This document shows positions 13,021 through 25,446 of a stretch of 64,000 bases of DNA, piece after piece; the first letter of the stretch is position 1; every line of letters starts with the position of its first letter. The stretch comes from Antitrichia curtipendula (taxonomy: Eukaryota; Streptophyta; Bryopsida; Hypnales; Leucodontaceae), in assembly GCA_951230915.1 (NCBI GenBank), contig OX579641.1:11284001-11348000 (forward strand). Reading direction: 5' to 3'. The notes beneath the pieces were generated by a model, which was not told the origin of the DNA, did no database searches, and saw only the letters and a program-made list of their open reading frames with translations. The position numbers were made by a program, and so were the translations under genes.

Positions 13021-13784
13021 ATTATAAATTGTTCAACAATCCGACTTCATTGGGCAACTCAATTTGTTTAAAGACTTATGTTTATCAATTTTGACCTTTG
13101 ATCATTGTGCCATGTTCTTGGATGTTACATTAATGTGAATTGAACCCTAAAGGACCGAGGCATATTTTGAGTGGAAATTGTGAAAAATTGTCACTTTTTA
13201 GGGTAGTGAGAAAAAAATGAAGATTTTTTTTTTTCATTCAAAATTCAACCATACAAATCAACGACGCTAGTTTGTGAGCCTAAAAATGTGAGCTTAGGAG
13301 TTGTGAGCGTACACTTTGTGAGCCCAAAGCGTTGACTAAAAAAAAACTTGGAATTTTTGAGGCCAATAGAGAAAAAAGTGGAGACATTTCAATATTTTTA
13401 TATTAATAATAAAATTTCAGCCCTATTACCGTAGACCTATGACCGTGGGAGCATAGCCATCACACACTCCACACTTGGCCTGATGCGCATGCGGGCAATA
13501 GTTTTAACCCACCTGAAGCTCCATTTTTTTTCTTCTCGCAAAAACATTTGTTCAAGCTCAAGCCCTTGAAGGGATTCTAAGGGAATTTTTTTTAATTTTG
13601 GACAGGTAACGGATGGCTCATGTAGTAGATACCACCTCTATAGTGTGTGTTAAGTCTTAGAGTGTTCCAACCTCTAGATCTCCCAAGAAAGGTTTTCAGA
13701 GAGATAGACTCTATACACATATATACACAAAAAATATTAATTAAAAAAAACAAATTAAATTAAAAATTAAAAAATTAAAGAGCT

Positions 13785-14300
13785 TTTTTTTGAGGGAGTC
13801 TCAAACTTCAAACATCCCAAAAGGACCCAAAAAAATTTGAATATTTTTTTTGAAAAAACGAGTTTTGAGAGACCTAAACTCCACCCTCTTCAAGGGGTCT
13901 TTTGGTACCAAAAGGGGTATCTAGGGATGACAAAGTCGCAGAAAAAAAATAAAAAATAAAAATTGAAAGAAAAATTTGAAGTTATTTTTTTGAATTATGT
14001 TTTTGAGAGTTGCAAGCTTCTAACACCTGAAAGGGTCTCTCAGTGGCGAGAGAGGTTTCTAGGGGTGATGAAGTCGGGGAAAAAATAAAAATAAAAATTG
14101 TTTTTGAAAAAAAAGTTTTGAGAGTTCCAAGCTTCTAACAACCCAAAAGGTTTCTCGATGATAAGATTGGTTTTTAGGGGTGACAAAGTCGTGGAAAAAA
14201 ATTCGAAAAAAAAATTTCAATTTTTTTTTTTTTTTTTTCCAAAGGTTCCAAGCTTCAAACACAAAAGGGTCTCTCAATGCAGAGAGAGGTTTCTAGGGGT
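13785..14300. repeat. ~122-bp tandem array, left part
   Basis: Units contain AGAGTTCCAAGCTTCTAACA, GGGTCTCTC, AGAGAGGTTTCTAGGGGT and GACAAAGTCG, separated by A-rich tracts. The TCTAGGG mark recurs at about 13919, 14050, 14172 and 14292, a spacing near 122 bp. Units with an intact CTCTCGGTGCCGAGAG form a small hairpin. The array stops at 14300 inside a unit and resumes at 19153, because a hAT element is inserted there. Confidence 0.8.
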
Positions 14301-17300
14301 CAGTGTTTTTTTTTTTGGCAATTTGGTGCTCATTTGCACCATTTTTTTTCCCATAGCACCAAGCCTATAGAACATAAAGCGCGTTTAAAGGGTCTCTAGA
14401 GCCCATGGCCGCACACGGGTTCAGGCCAGGGTGTTAGTTTTACTCAGAAACGTCTTGGAAAATGACGGCACGTCGCCATGAAGCCACGACCCCCATCTTG
14501 CGCCCCAGGCTGTCGCAGCGCCTGATGAAATACAGCATGCTTCAAAAAGCTGGATGTAGACGCCCGTTGCAACTCAAGGTTTACATCGCCACCTTCTCTC
14601 CCAGTACTTTGTTCTTTAAGGCCACTTCGTTCTGTCATTAAATTTTTTTGGCGCCACCTTCTCTTTGCGCTTGAAGAGCTCGTAGCCCACTCCGCGATTC
14701 CTTAAGAGCGATTGTTGCTAGTTGCCCATTTCTCCTGGTGCAATCACGGCCAGTTAGTACAAGTGCAAAATTTGAGGACGCAACATTGATTTCCAATGAG
14801 GGGTGGTCGATTTCTTGGTTTGAATCTCTTTTCCATTTATTTTTGCTTTGAATGGCGCGATAGTGGAAGGTGGATGCGGTTTAAGCATGCTACAATTCAT
14901 GGATCAATTTTTCTTTGCCACTTCGTTGCAAAATTTGTATCCTCCTTCTACAGTTCGTTAAGGGTGCCTCGCGCGCTTGTTGTTTCTGTAATCTTTTGGG
15001 GTTTTGCTGTTAGAGGGTATTGCTGTGGAATTTGCATCTTGGCTTGGGGTTTTGGGTGTCGAGAGCAGGGTAGGGTGTATCCCGATGGAGGACTCCCCTG
15101 TTGCTCTTGCGTGCATCGATGTTGCATGCGTCCATGTTGCGGGCGTCGATGTTGCTGGCTCGGAGAAGGTGCCGGCACCTGCCAATCCGATTGCTGCGGA
15201 GAGGCGAAAGCTGAAATTGTGTCGGCTGCAGCAGAAGGCGAAGGCAGCTGAGTGAAAAGCACTAGCCTCTAAGCGAGCGGCTGAGGCTGAGGCCAAAAAG
15301 AGAGCCCGATCTGGTTCGACGATGCGGAGTTACTTCTCTTCCAGCCGTAATTCACTCAATCGCGGACCTCTTATTTCTATGGACGTCGGAGGGGTTGGCG
15401 CAGGGTCTTCACCGACTGATTTCAATGATATGGGGTTGTTGAGTTCCCGATCTATGGATACTGAGATTCTACTATCGTCCCCTGCAATTGTGCCATTGTC
15501 AGACGAAGAAGAAGATAACTTGATTTCAGAGGTGGAGTTAGACATGAGCAACGATGAGATGGTGGATTCAGATGAGGAGGCTTTCATGGATCCTCCGCCC
15601 CGTCATGGGAAGAAACGGAAGAGTGAAAAAGGCAAATTCAAGGGTTCCAGTTCTGCGTTACCATCTACTTCAAACACAATGACAGAACTTAAGAAAAATT
15701 ATGACCTACAACGGAAATTTCACACGGAGTGGTCTGCGAAAGAGCCTTGGAGTGAGTTGGTTTTGGCGGACGACGGTGTCAAGCACTTGGTCCAATGTAT
15801 GCCTTGCTCCGCAGTCAGGGGAAAATCAATCCAAATGGCTGCGAAGTGGGACACTGTTTCCAAACAAGGGCAGAGAGAGATTTACAAAAAGTGTATGGTT
15901 TTGTATGCTGCTCGTGATCTGGTGTCCGTGGTTGAACTCCTACAGGGTTGTAGCACCGCTGAGTCTCACAAGAAACGTGTTCAATTCTCAACGTTGTTCC
16001 AGTTGCTTGCGAGTGGGAGACCAATGACAGAATTTGAGGCCCGATTTGAGCTTTACGAGTTTCTTGAAGTCCCCAACCTTCCGCGTAAGCACTAGGCTGA
16101 TGGATCTAGTTGGATCATGGCGGAGCATCTATACGACTTTGTGAAGCAACGAATTAAGACCATGGTTTCCACTGCCCCGTAATTTGCCCTGTCTGCAGAC
16201 GAGACAACTGCTTGTGACAACACAAGCTGGCTTGCTATTTACGGCTATATAGTTGTGAACTGGTGTCGCGTACTAGTACTCCTGTCCATCCAGAAAATGG
16301 ATTCCGATGGCGCTACAGCAAACAAGATGACAACGGTGATTACAAATGCTTCGATTGTTGCAGGTGGTGTCACAAATGCCGAAATCCAAGAGAAATTGCT
16401 TTGCTTCGGAGCGGACGGGGTGAGTACTTTTCAAGGGCTAAAATTGGGTGTCACCACACAAATCAAAGAGAAGTACGCTCCCTTTGCTACAGGTATTCAT
16501 TGATGTGCTCACTGCTTGAATTTGGCTGCCCAGTCACTTTCCTCATTGGCGGTAATGCACGCTATTGAGGAGGTTCTTCGCATGACTCACGCGTACTTTG
16601 CGCATTCCTCGAAGAAGGCTACTGAGTTTAAGAACTTGGCACAACAACTAGAATCGAAAGGGCTTAAGATGCTCAAGAATGTCAAAACTCGTTGGATGAG
16701 CTGCCTTGGACCAATCCGGAGGCTCTTGGCTGAGTATAAAGGAGTCATTGCCATGATGTTGGCGGACAAGGATGACCGGAAGTGGGGTCAAAAAGCTAGG
16801 GTTAGTTTATGTCTTTCCTTCCTTTCCTTATTGCTTTTTTTGCATTCCTTCTCTGATTTTCATACAACATTTCATCTACTTCTTATTTTGTTCAGCTTTT
16901 GGGCTTTAAAAAACTGTCATTGCTTCTGTTTTCTCCCACATGTTTGCAGACTTTGTTGATTTCGAATGGGGGGGGGCTTGTCTTGGTTCTAGGCAAACCT
17001 GGCTCTAGTGGTGGATCCGTATGTGTTGCTTGGCATGCTGGCGATGTTACCAATGCTTGAAGCCATTGACACTCTGATTCAGTGGGCGTAGAAGCGGGAC
17101 GCCTTCATCTACGATTTTGTGGGGGCACTTGGCACATGTCAGAGCAATTTATTCACGTATTACTTGAATGTTGAGACAGCTTTCCGCAGGGGTGAATTCC
17201 ATGCGTTTAACCAAGTTGTTCAATGCTCTCACGAGCAAATTCTAATGAAGTGGCAGGCTAATTCGAACTTGTCGTTTGAGACTTTGACGTTTGTGGTAGG

Positions 17301-19152
17301 GGAGAGTCTTTGTATGCCCTCCACGATGGCAACATGGTAAATCGAGAGGTGTATGTGGGGATAGTTGCTATGGTGCAGACTGACTGCAAGGGTAAGCTTT
17401 TTTATTTATTTATTTCATGATTTCGTTTTTTGATTTTTATCATTGCTGTGATTGCCTTTCCTTTGTCATGATATCCCTAGAGTGATCTCATGGTTCTGGC
17501 CTTTGTAACATTGTTGTGGTTGGAGACAGAGGCTGCAAGTAGGCTCATGGAGGAGATGGCTAGCCGGTTTCCCGACCATGGCCTCATGGATGCTTTGGGC
17601 GTTGTATACCTCCAGTATTGGCTTCAAGGGGATTGCAGCACCAGCTTCCACAAGCACTTGGACGTCATACGCAGTTTTTACTGTGAACCTAAGTGGATTG
17701 GGGAGGGAGAGAACAAACGACTTGTCCCTCCGGTGCTCGACAAGTTTTTGTTGGAGTCAGAACAACCCCTCTTCAAGATTGCAATGCTAGCCAATGCACA
17801 TGCGGCAATGGAGATGCCACCGCTAAATGCTCCTGCGCATTAGTTGGTGAATCCACTGACCAAACTGTGGAGGACTTTGGATGCCAACACTGCACTTGGC
17901 AAGCACTTCGGGGAGTACATGAAGTTGGCACACATTGCCATGGTTCATGTTCTTGGCAGCGTTGAAGATGAACGAACTTTCTCAACGTTGTCCTTCTTAA
18001 AGGATAGGCTCCGCAATCGGCTAGACCAACACCTCGGTGTTGTTGTAGGCATGCACTACCAAACTGTCTATACCCTAAAGAGCTTTCCCTATGATGACTG
18101 CTTCAAGTAGTGGGTGCTAGCCACTGAGCGGCAGCGTTACAGTTGTCTAGCGTGACACAATGACTAGATTGTGGACTAAGTGTATTTTGTAGGTCCTGCA
18201 TGGACACACTTTCAGATGGCGAAGATAGTGTAAGGTAGCCCAATTTGGCCAGTAATTCATAGTTGTTGAATGGAGCAGGCAGGTGATAGTGTTCTAATTC
18301 CCCCTACTTCTTTGTTGCACTTTACTTTCATTTGTGAGTTCACTTAAGGTCCACTCTACATTGTAGTGGTTTTGCGGAGCAATTTCCTTGTTGTCAGATT
18401 ATTGTGCTTGGATTGTGTTCATGGTTAGATGCAAATGGATAGAGGAGCATGTCCTCCCTCACCAAAGTTGTTATGTCTTGTTTTCAGTTTTCATTGGCAG
18501 CTTTTAGGGAGTGGCAGTCTTCCCAAGTGAGCTTTTTCATTTGAGTCTTTCTCTACATGAGGTGAAGCACTCTAAACCTTCAAACTCCGTTTCTAATGTC
18601 TTTTCCATGGAACTAAATCAGGCATCGGAGTGCTTGTATTTGTTTTGCAGGTCCTATTTTTGTTACTTCAATCTGGAAGGGGACAAGGAGAGGTACTTCT
18701 AGGTTGATTCAAATTTGTTGTTACTAATGGAAATGTTGTTTTATCACAAGTTCCATCCAAAAATCGTTTGTTCAAATTAGCATTCCCATTTTCAGTGTTT
18801 GTATTTTACCACCAAACTGCTGGAATCGCCATTTTCAAGTTGCATTTTTCAGCTTTGTTGTTGAACTACGTACAGAATTGATGAACTTTAAAAAAAAGGA
18901 GCCTAAACGAAGTCAAAAAAACACAATGTGCAGCCAAAATTGGCACAAATATGAATCGGAAGTTGCCATATCATGTCCCAAGCAGAAATAGTAAGTCGCC
19001 AGGGACACTGACTTGGAGGATCCCCCCTTCCAAAAAAAGTCAGTAACTTGTCCCAAAAAATCAGACTTCTTTGCACTGAAAAAGACAGGTGGGATCCATG
19101 AATTATGTCCACAAAGACAAACAAGCATCCACCCAAAAACGAAAAAATCATG
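14301..19152 (+). mobile_element. hAT transposon, degenerate, 8-bp target duplication
   Basis: A 4852-bp insertion in the tandem array. CTAGGGGT sits at 14293-14300 and again at 19153-19160, an 8-bp direct repeat of the length typical of hAT. The array resumes on the right exactly where it stopped on the left. The ends start CAGTGTTTTTT (left) and, on the minus strand, CATGATTTTTT (right), fitting short degenerate hAT ends. It carries a decayed transposase (15004-18110). Confidence 0.88.
15004..18110 (+). pseudogene. hAT transposase pseudogene
   Basis: One reading frame continues through several stop codons: TGA 15253, TAG 16093, TAA 16180, TGA 16501 (where the family usually has Cys after GxH), TAG 17089 and TAG 17841. 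There is also a frameshift near 17310. Recognisable blocks in order are KKRVQFSTLFQLLASGRPM, PNLP, ALSADETTACDNTSW, LLCFGADGVSTFQGLKLGV, CAHCLNLAAQSLSSL, KMLKNVKTRWMSCLGPI, and the C-terminal hAT dimerisation block LGSVEDERTFSTLSFLKDRL. Probable introns lie at about 16801-16992 and 17390-17480. Family members are nuclear DDE-type transposases that form dimers. No clear BED zinc finger survives. The element cannot make an active enzyme without readthrough, but it could supply ends to relatives. Confidence 0.93.
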
Positions 19153-19890
19153 CTAGGGGTGACTAAGTCACGAAAAAAAAAATTGAAAAAAAAATTGAAA
19201 ATAATTTTGAAATTTGTTTTTTTGAAAGTTCCAAGCTTTCAACATCCCAAAGGGTCTCTCGGTGCCGAGAGAGGTTTCTAGAGGTGACAAAGTTGAAAAA
19301 TAAACAAATAAATAAATTGAAAAAAAGTTTTGAAAAAAAAAGTTTTGAAAGTTCCAAGCTTCAAAGGGTCTCTCGGTGCCAAGAGAGGTTTCTAGAGGTG
19401 ACCAAGTTGAAAAAAAAAAAAAAAATTAGACTTAAAAAAATATAGACAAAAGAAAAAATTGAAAGTCCCAAACCCAAAATCCTCTAAGTGGTCTATTAGT
19501 ACTGAATGGTGTTTTTGGAAGTAATAGAGTCGCAAAACAAAACAAAATAAATAATTTTCTTTTCTTAAAACTACAAAAAAAAATTTGAGATTTAAAAACC
19601 TAATAATCCCTAAGGGGCATTTTGGTACTAAGAGAGGTTTTTGAGGGGGTGATGAAGTTGTGACAAAATAAAATAAAATAAATATAAAATAAAGATTTTG
19701 GAAAAAGAGTTTTAAGAGTCTCAATGTTCAAAATCTCCAAAGGCCTCTTGGTACCGAGAGAGGTTTATGGGGCTTGATAGAGTCATAACAAAAAACCCTA
19801 AAAGATTAAAACAATAAAAAAAATTTGAAATAAAAAAATTTGAGAGTCCTAATTTCTAAGTCCCTAAGGGGGCTTTGATTCTCTAGGATG
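19153..19890. repeat. ~122-bp tandem array, right part
   Basis: Continues the array at 13785-14300 in the same orientation. Units again read AAAGTTCCAAGCTT, GGGTCTCTCGGTGCCGAGAG, AGGTTTCTAGAGGTGAC, with long A-runs. Divergence increases toward the right edge. Confidence 0.78.
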
Positions 19891-21495
19891 ATGGAGTTGC
19901 AACTAAGAAAATATAAAATATATTTAGACAAGTCAAATGAATAAGGTGTTTGGAGAATATATGGAGTGTCCCAATTTTATTTCAGGCCAATTGATATATT
20001 TTCTTTAGTTCACTAGCTGTAAAGATCCTAATTTCCTAAATCACAGTAATAGGTCTAAAATCCAAACAGCACACTAAATACCTCACAACTTGAGGCTCAC
20101 AGGCTCTCAGGCTCCCAAGCTTACGCTCCAAGGCTCACAAAATAGCACCCCCGCATACAAATTTGTACTAGACTAATATGGAAATGTGTGGAAAAAATCT
20201 CAAAAACTTCGACTATATGGATTGAAAGATTATAATGTTTGAAGTTAGAAGAAAAAGTTTTTTTTCAACCTTGCCCGATAAAATCAACAACCTCTAACTC
20301 TTCCTAGAGTGAGATTTTTACACTACATATGGTTATTTTCTTTGACATTTGCATCTTGTATCATGTAAGTTACATACTTGTCAAACTTCAAAAATAAAGG
20401 AGGAGTTTTGCAAAGCTACCTAAGCTACCAAAAAGTTAAAGGCAAGATAACTTTTGATTTGGGCACCTAATCAAAAAATAATAATATTCCCACTAAGGGG
20501 TTACATTTCACACTTTGTGTCAAAATTTTGTGAACATCCAACCAAAATTGACTTCATAGGAACCTAACTAGATTCTCAATTGTCCGTTCAAAAGACAATT
20601 ATCCTTTAGGGGCTATACAAAAGGCATATGGTATATGCAATGTGATCCTATCCATGAATAGTGAATGCAATGAAACGTGAAGATGGGAACCCCATGTGAA
20701 CTGTGGTACACCTAAAATTGCACAAATAAGCAATTCAGCATGGTTTCCATTATTATGTTTGATTATTTTTTGTGGGTCATGTTGGTAGTGAAAAGGAGAT
20801 TCTATATTCTCTCAAAATGCATTTTTTGGACACCCTATGAATTTCCAAAGTGTTGAGAATAGGTGTTCCTAAAAGTGATCATGGACTCTCATGAACAATG
20901 GGAGTACATTTTAGGCAAGAATCTCTAGTGTGCGATTTTAGGTAGTGTGCCATTTTAAGTGTAGGAAACAATTAGGAATTGCATACTTGCTCATTGCATC
21001 ATTCACGTCCAAGTGTGTGTCAACCAGTTCTAGAATCTTCATGTGGCCGCCATTATATCTGAGATTTTGGGAATGGGAAAGTATCAAGCAGCCACCAACA
21101 GTAAAATATTACAATAGCAGATCAAAATAATGTGGAAGATCAGCATGTAGGCAATGTGCTTGTCCATTTGTTTGAAAAATAATAAATCATTAAAGTAATG
21201 AAAGATAGATGCACATTTAAATTATTGCAGGCATAAATATTTTCTTGACACTTTCATTGACTCATGGCATAGGGCAATTGGAAAGAGATAAGTAGTGTGC
21301 TTTTAAAGCGATCATTTAAGCCTATCTAATTCAACATTTCATCATTGATAATAATAGATATTTCAAGCAACATGTCATTCATTCCTAGATAGAAGTTGTA
21401 TTTAGAACATGGATGCTTTTAGAGCAAACTAACTTATGTGGTTTAGAATCATATGCAACATTCTAAACTATGGTAGCTGACCCCTTTCCGATCAC
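19891..21495. other. AT-rich DNA, no gene seen
   Basis: Holds a run of GCTCACAGGCTCTCAGGCTCCC-like words at about 20090-20150 and a stretch related to family B (GTACTAGACTAATATGG at about 20165). A family-like end, CCTTTAGGGGCTA, lies at about 20605. No exon recognised. Confidence 0.5.
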
Positions 21496-22451
21496 TTAAC
21501 CTCCAAAAGACCAAAGTGCATTTTTTTTGGTAACATAGCGATTTTGGGCAGCTCAATACAAATGAAATTTTTATTTTTTTAATTATAATTTTCACATAAG
21601 ATATGCCCGAGGAGTATCTTTTAGGCCCAACAATTTTCATAACTTTTGAATACATAGTTGAAAAGATATTGTATGATATGTAGTTTTCATTGCTCGGTAG
21701 GCAATCCGAGCAACAAAAGAAACTTCTTTAAAAATCATATTTAAAAAAAATAAAAATTTGAAATTGGTTTCTTAGACTTATATATACATGAAGAGATTTA
21801 AATCATTCCATTTTGATTGATGAGAAGAAAGTTATGAGGAGTTTTAGTTGTAGATAGTTTGCGGGTAGTTATGGATCTCTACTCTAAAATAAACTTTGAA
21901 GTCCTTTATTTAACTTAGTTTTCAATATTTTTGGACAAAAATAACAACATTAGGTGCACATTGTTTATTACAACATTACAACCATTGAGACTAGCATTTT
22001 TCAATTCCATAAATAAATTCTTAACAATATTGTATTTTGAATCATTTTCTATTTCTTTCTACTTACTATTTTTTTCCTATATGTTGTACCATTTTGAAAT
22101 GATCTAAAATTTTTCAAGCATGTAGCCAACTTGCCTTAAAAAATGAATCCAAAGGATTACAACCATTTTGGACATTTTTTTATAATGAATTGACCTTGTG
22201 AAGTGCAACTACTTGGGTTTTCGCAGGGCCAAAAAAAAGATTTTTATCACTTCAAACGCTAATATCTTGCAATCTACATGGTGGAAATTTTTGAAATTTT
22301 TTCCTCGTCTTTTCAAACCAACGTACTACAAGATCCTATAGTTACATGTGTTTTAAAACTCTTTGTTTTTCTAAAACTTTGTACTTGTATTAGAAATGGC
22401 AATTTTGGAGCGTTTTTGGTCAAAACATAGACAAAAACCTTTAGGGGTTAA
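21496..22451 (+). mobile_element. Family A TTAA element, copy 2
   Basis: 956 bp from TTAACCTCCAAAAGACCAAA to AACCTTTAGGGGTTAA. The same internal order is seen in the copies at 40.5 and 59.3 kb, with landmarks AACATAGCGATTTTGGGCAGCTC near the left end and TACTACAAGATCCTA near the right. No coding potential. Confidence 0.8.
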
Positions 22452-23504
22452 GCACTTCAGCATATTCTTTGTATGAGTATAGTGAGGGGAAAAAATTCCT
22501 TGTTTATAGAATTATTTTTCAAAAGGATTTCATAGTTTTTTACATTTTTTTCTCAAAGAAAAAATTACATTAAATTTTTTCATGAAGATTCCATTCAACC
22601 TATTCTTGTTATATAGGCCATCGTATTTTCAACTATAGGTTGATTACCAAATCGATCATGTTTCAATGTAGGTGATAATTGTGGCTTCCAATGTACATCT
22701 TGAAACCATTGTATGCTTTCAATGTACAATGACTCCCAAAAGTAGTTGGCCACTATATAAAACACTCTCATAAATTGAATTTATGAAGTGAAATTCGGAC
22801 ATGTTGTTGTACTAAGGGGATTCTATCCTCATGTGCAATTTCACTTAGAATGGACTATATATAGACCTATTATTATTAAAATAGAATTTCTATATAAAAA
22901 TCAATTTTTTGTGAGAAGCCAAAATATTTCATTTAAAAAAAGAAAAGGAATGTACATCTTGACTAGAATCACATGCTCCAAGTTTCATGAATTTAAAATT
23001 TTTATTGAGTGAAATTTGACATCAAAATTTTGACTTTTTTATATTTTTCACTCCATAAACTGTGAAAAAATAAATAAAAATTCAAAGTAACATCAAATAG
23101 CTATATACATCAAAAACATTTTTTTTTTCAATTTATGGAGTGAAAAATTTTTAAATCAATATTTTGAGTATAAAAATTCAATCAACAAAAATCCTAAATT
23201 CATGAAACTTATAACATGTGATTCTAGTCAAGATGTACATTCTTCCTATAAAAAAAATAAAATATTTTGGCTTTTTACAAAATATTTATTTATATACAAA
23301 AATTTCATTCAAATAATAATAGGCCTAAATATAGTCCGTTCTAAGTGAAATTGTATAGTGAGGTACCAGTTAAAGCTTTTTTTTTTACCCGTGTCCCCTC
23401 TGTTGGCTTCAGTGCTTCACTACGGAGGCCAATTTTTGGAGGGACGAAGCCAAAGAGGTTAGATTTCTAACAATGTGGCAAAATTTTGCCCAAAAAAGAA
23501 GCCT

Positions 23505-24084
23505 TGGTACCAATAAAATATGGCATTTTTGCATTTTGAGGGAAAGAAATTTCACTAGTGCTAACTTTGACACCTTTTCAAGGGCTGAAAATTTGGTTTT
23601 TTACCATGAAATCTCAGGCACAACATCACCTTTATGTTAATAACATGTGGAAAAAATTTCAAGACCAAAATATTTACACATAAAAAGATATCTAAAATCT
23701 ACCAACATGTGTAGCTGTGAGAAAATTTTAATTGTTGCCAATTTTGACACCCTCCCAAGGATTGAATTTTTCTTTTTTGCCCATGAAATTTTCGTCATGA
23801 GACAATATCTATGTTGATTATGTGTGTGCTTAATTTCAAGTCCATGAAATCCAAACAAAAAATGATATTCAAAATCTACCAACATGTGTAGTTGTGAGAA
23901 ACAATCAAGGAAACCATTTCACTATTGCCAATTTTGTCACCCTCCCTAGGGCTAAGAAATTGTTAATTTATCATGAATTTTTTGTTACAAGGTGATCTTT
24001 ATATTGATGATATGTGTGCCAAATTTCAAGGCCAAAAAATGAATACCAAAAAAGATATTCAAAATCTACCAACGTGTGTAATTA
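23505..24084 (-). repeat. Left arm of long inverted repeat
   Basis: About 580 bp, the reverse complement of 24746-25327. Within it the stretch 23637-23885 gives the same 82-residue translation as 24943-25191 on the other strand, so the arms are nearly identical there. Each arm is built of three imperfect units of about 180-190 bp beginning ACATGTTGGTAGATTTT. The shared translation is not taken as a gene. Confidence 0.85.
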
Positions 24085-24745
24085 TGAGAAACAATTTTAA
24101 GGACATATTGAAAACGTTGAAATATCTTTTACACCTCATGCTTCCACACTAAAATGATCTATTTGACACAATTCTTACATACAAATGCTTTTAAAAAAAA
24201 ATTAGTGACATCTAAATCTTAAAGTGTGCAATTGTCTCATCTAGAAGAATCTACTTGCTTGAAAACTGTGTATCATATGTGCATGAAGAAACTTTCTCTT
24301 GTGTATATCAATGCTTGCATTTTCAATTGAGCATTATAGAGAATGTGATGTGTGATAAACTAAAGAGGTAGGTGATGGGTAAGCGCATGAAGGTTGGTTA
24401 TTGAGATTTTTGGATCTAATTAGTATTGTGAAAGAGAGTGGATGATGGCAATTTCGGATGACATTTGTGCTTGCATTATAGGTTTAAGTGAGGCAGGACT
24501 ACAAAAGTTCACATTGCAGCCATTGTCGAGGTCCATATTAAAACAATTCAAAGGTTAGTGAAGAAATTAAGAGAAGATGGAACTTATAAGTGCAAACCTT
24601 GTGGTGGAAGTCACGCTAAGAAGCTTAGTGATAGAGTGTCAAGTGAATAAAAATACTTTTCAAAGAAGCTTACATAGAAGATGGCACACCTATCCATTGC
24701 AGCAAACTATGTGCAGAATGGAAACAAATATAACTTTTGGAGGAG

Positions 24746-25327
24746 GATATACATGTTGGTAGATTTTGAATATCTTTTTTGGTATTCATTTTTTGGCCTT
24801 GAAATTTGGCACACATATCATCAATATAAAGATCACCTTGTAACAAAAAATTCATGATAAATTAACAATTTCTTAGCCCTAGGGAGGGTGACAAAATTGG
24901 CAATAGTGAAATGGTTTCCTTGATTGTTTCTCACAACTACACATGTTGGTAGATTTTGAATATCATTTTTTGTTTGGATTTCATGGACTTGAAATTAAGC
25001 ACACACATAATCAACATAGATATTGTCTCATGACGAAAATTTCATGGGCAAAAAAGAAAAATTCAATCCTTGGGAGGGTGTCAAAATTGGCAACAATTAA
25101 AATTTTCTCACAGCTACACATGTTGGTAGATTTTAGATATCTTTTTATGTGTAAATATTTTGGCCTTGAAATTTTTTCCACATGTTATTAACGTAAAGGT
25201 GATGTTGTGTGTAAGATTTCATGGTAAAAAACCAAATTTTCAGCCCTTGAGAAGGTGTCAAAGTTAGCACTAGTGAAATTTCTTTCCCTCAAAATGCAAA
25301 AACGCCATATTTTATTGGTACCCTACT
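24746..25327 (+). repeat. Right arm of long inverted repeat
   Basis: Partner of 23505-24084. Three units start at about 24750, 24941 and 25118 with ACATGTTGGTAGATTTT. The 660-bp spacer between the arms is not repeated and encodes nothing recognised. Confidence 0.85.
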
Positions 25328-25446
25328 TATTATGATGGTAGATCCCTTTTGTACAACAATATGTCCAAATTTCACTTCATAACTCCAATTTCTCAATTTA
25401 TAAGAGCGATTTATATGGTGGCCAACTACTTTTGGAAGTCACTGTA

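Larger units (their letters stand above)
22727..25444. mobile_element. Foldback (long inverted repeat) element with Tc1/mariner-like ends
   Basis: The outer ends are inverted: left TACAATGACTCCCAAAAGTA and right, read on the minus strand, TACAGTGACTTCCAAAAGTA, both continuing GTTGGCCAC. A TA dinucleotide flanks each side (22725-22726 and 25445-25446), as expected for Tc1/mariner target duplications. Inside is one inverted pair (about 22830-23060 with 23110-23360) and a second, longer pair (about 23505-24084 with 24746-25327). There is no transposase, so it would need one in trans. Confidence 0.75.

Noticed and set aside
15322..16095. Separate intact gene of 257 codons
   Set aside because: The frame continues beyond the TAG at 16093 with hAT transposase motifs, so it is one segment of the decayed transposase.
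23637..25191. Two identical 82-residue frames as a gene pair
   Set aside because: They are the two arms of an inverted repeat in a non-coding foldback element. Their identity reflects arm identity, not a conserved protein.
24746..25327. CRISPR-like or spaced repeat array
   Set aside because: Units are about 180-190 bp, imperfect and contiguous, without spacers, and the genome is that of a plant.
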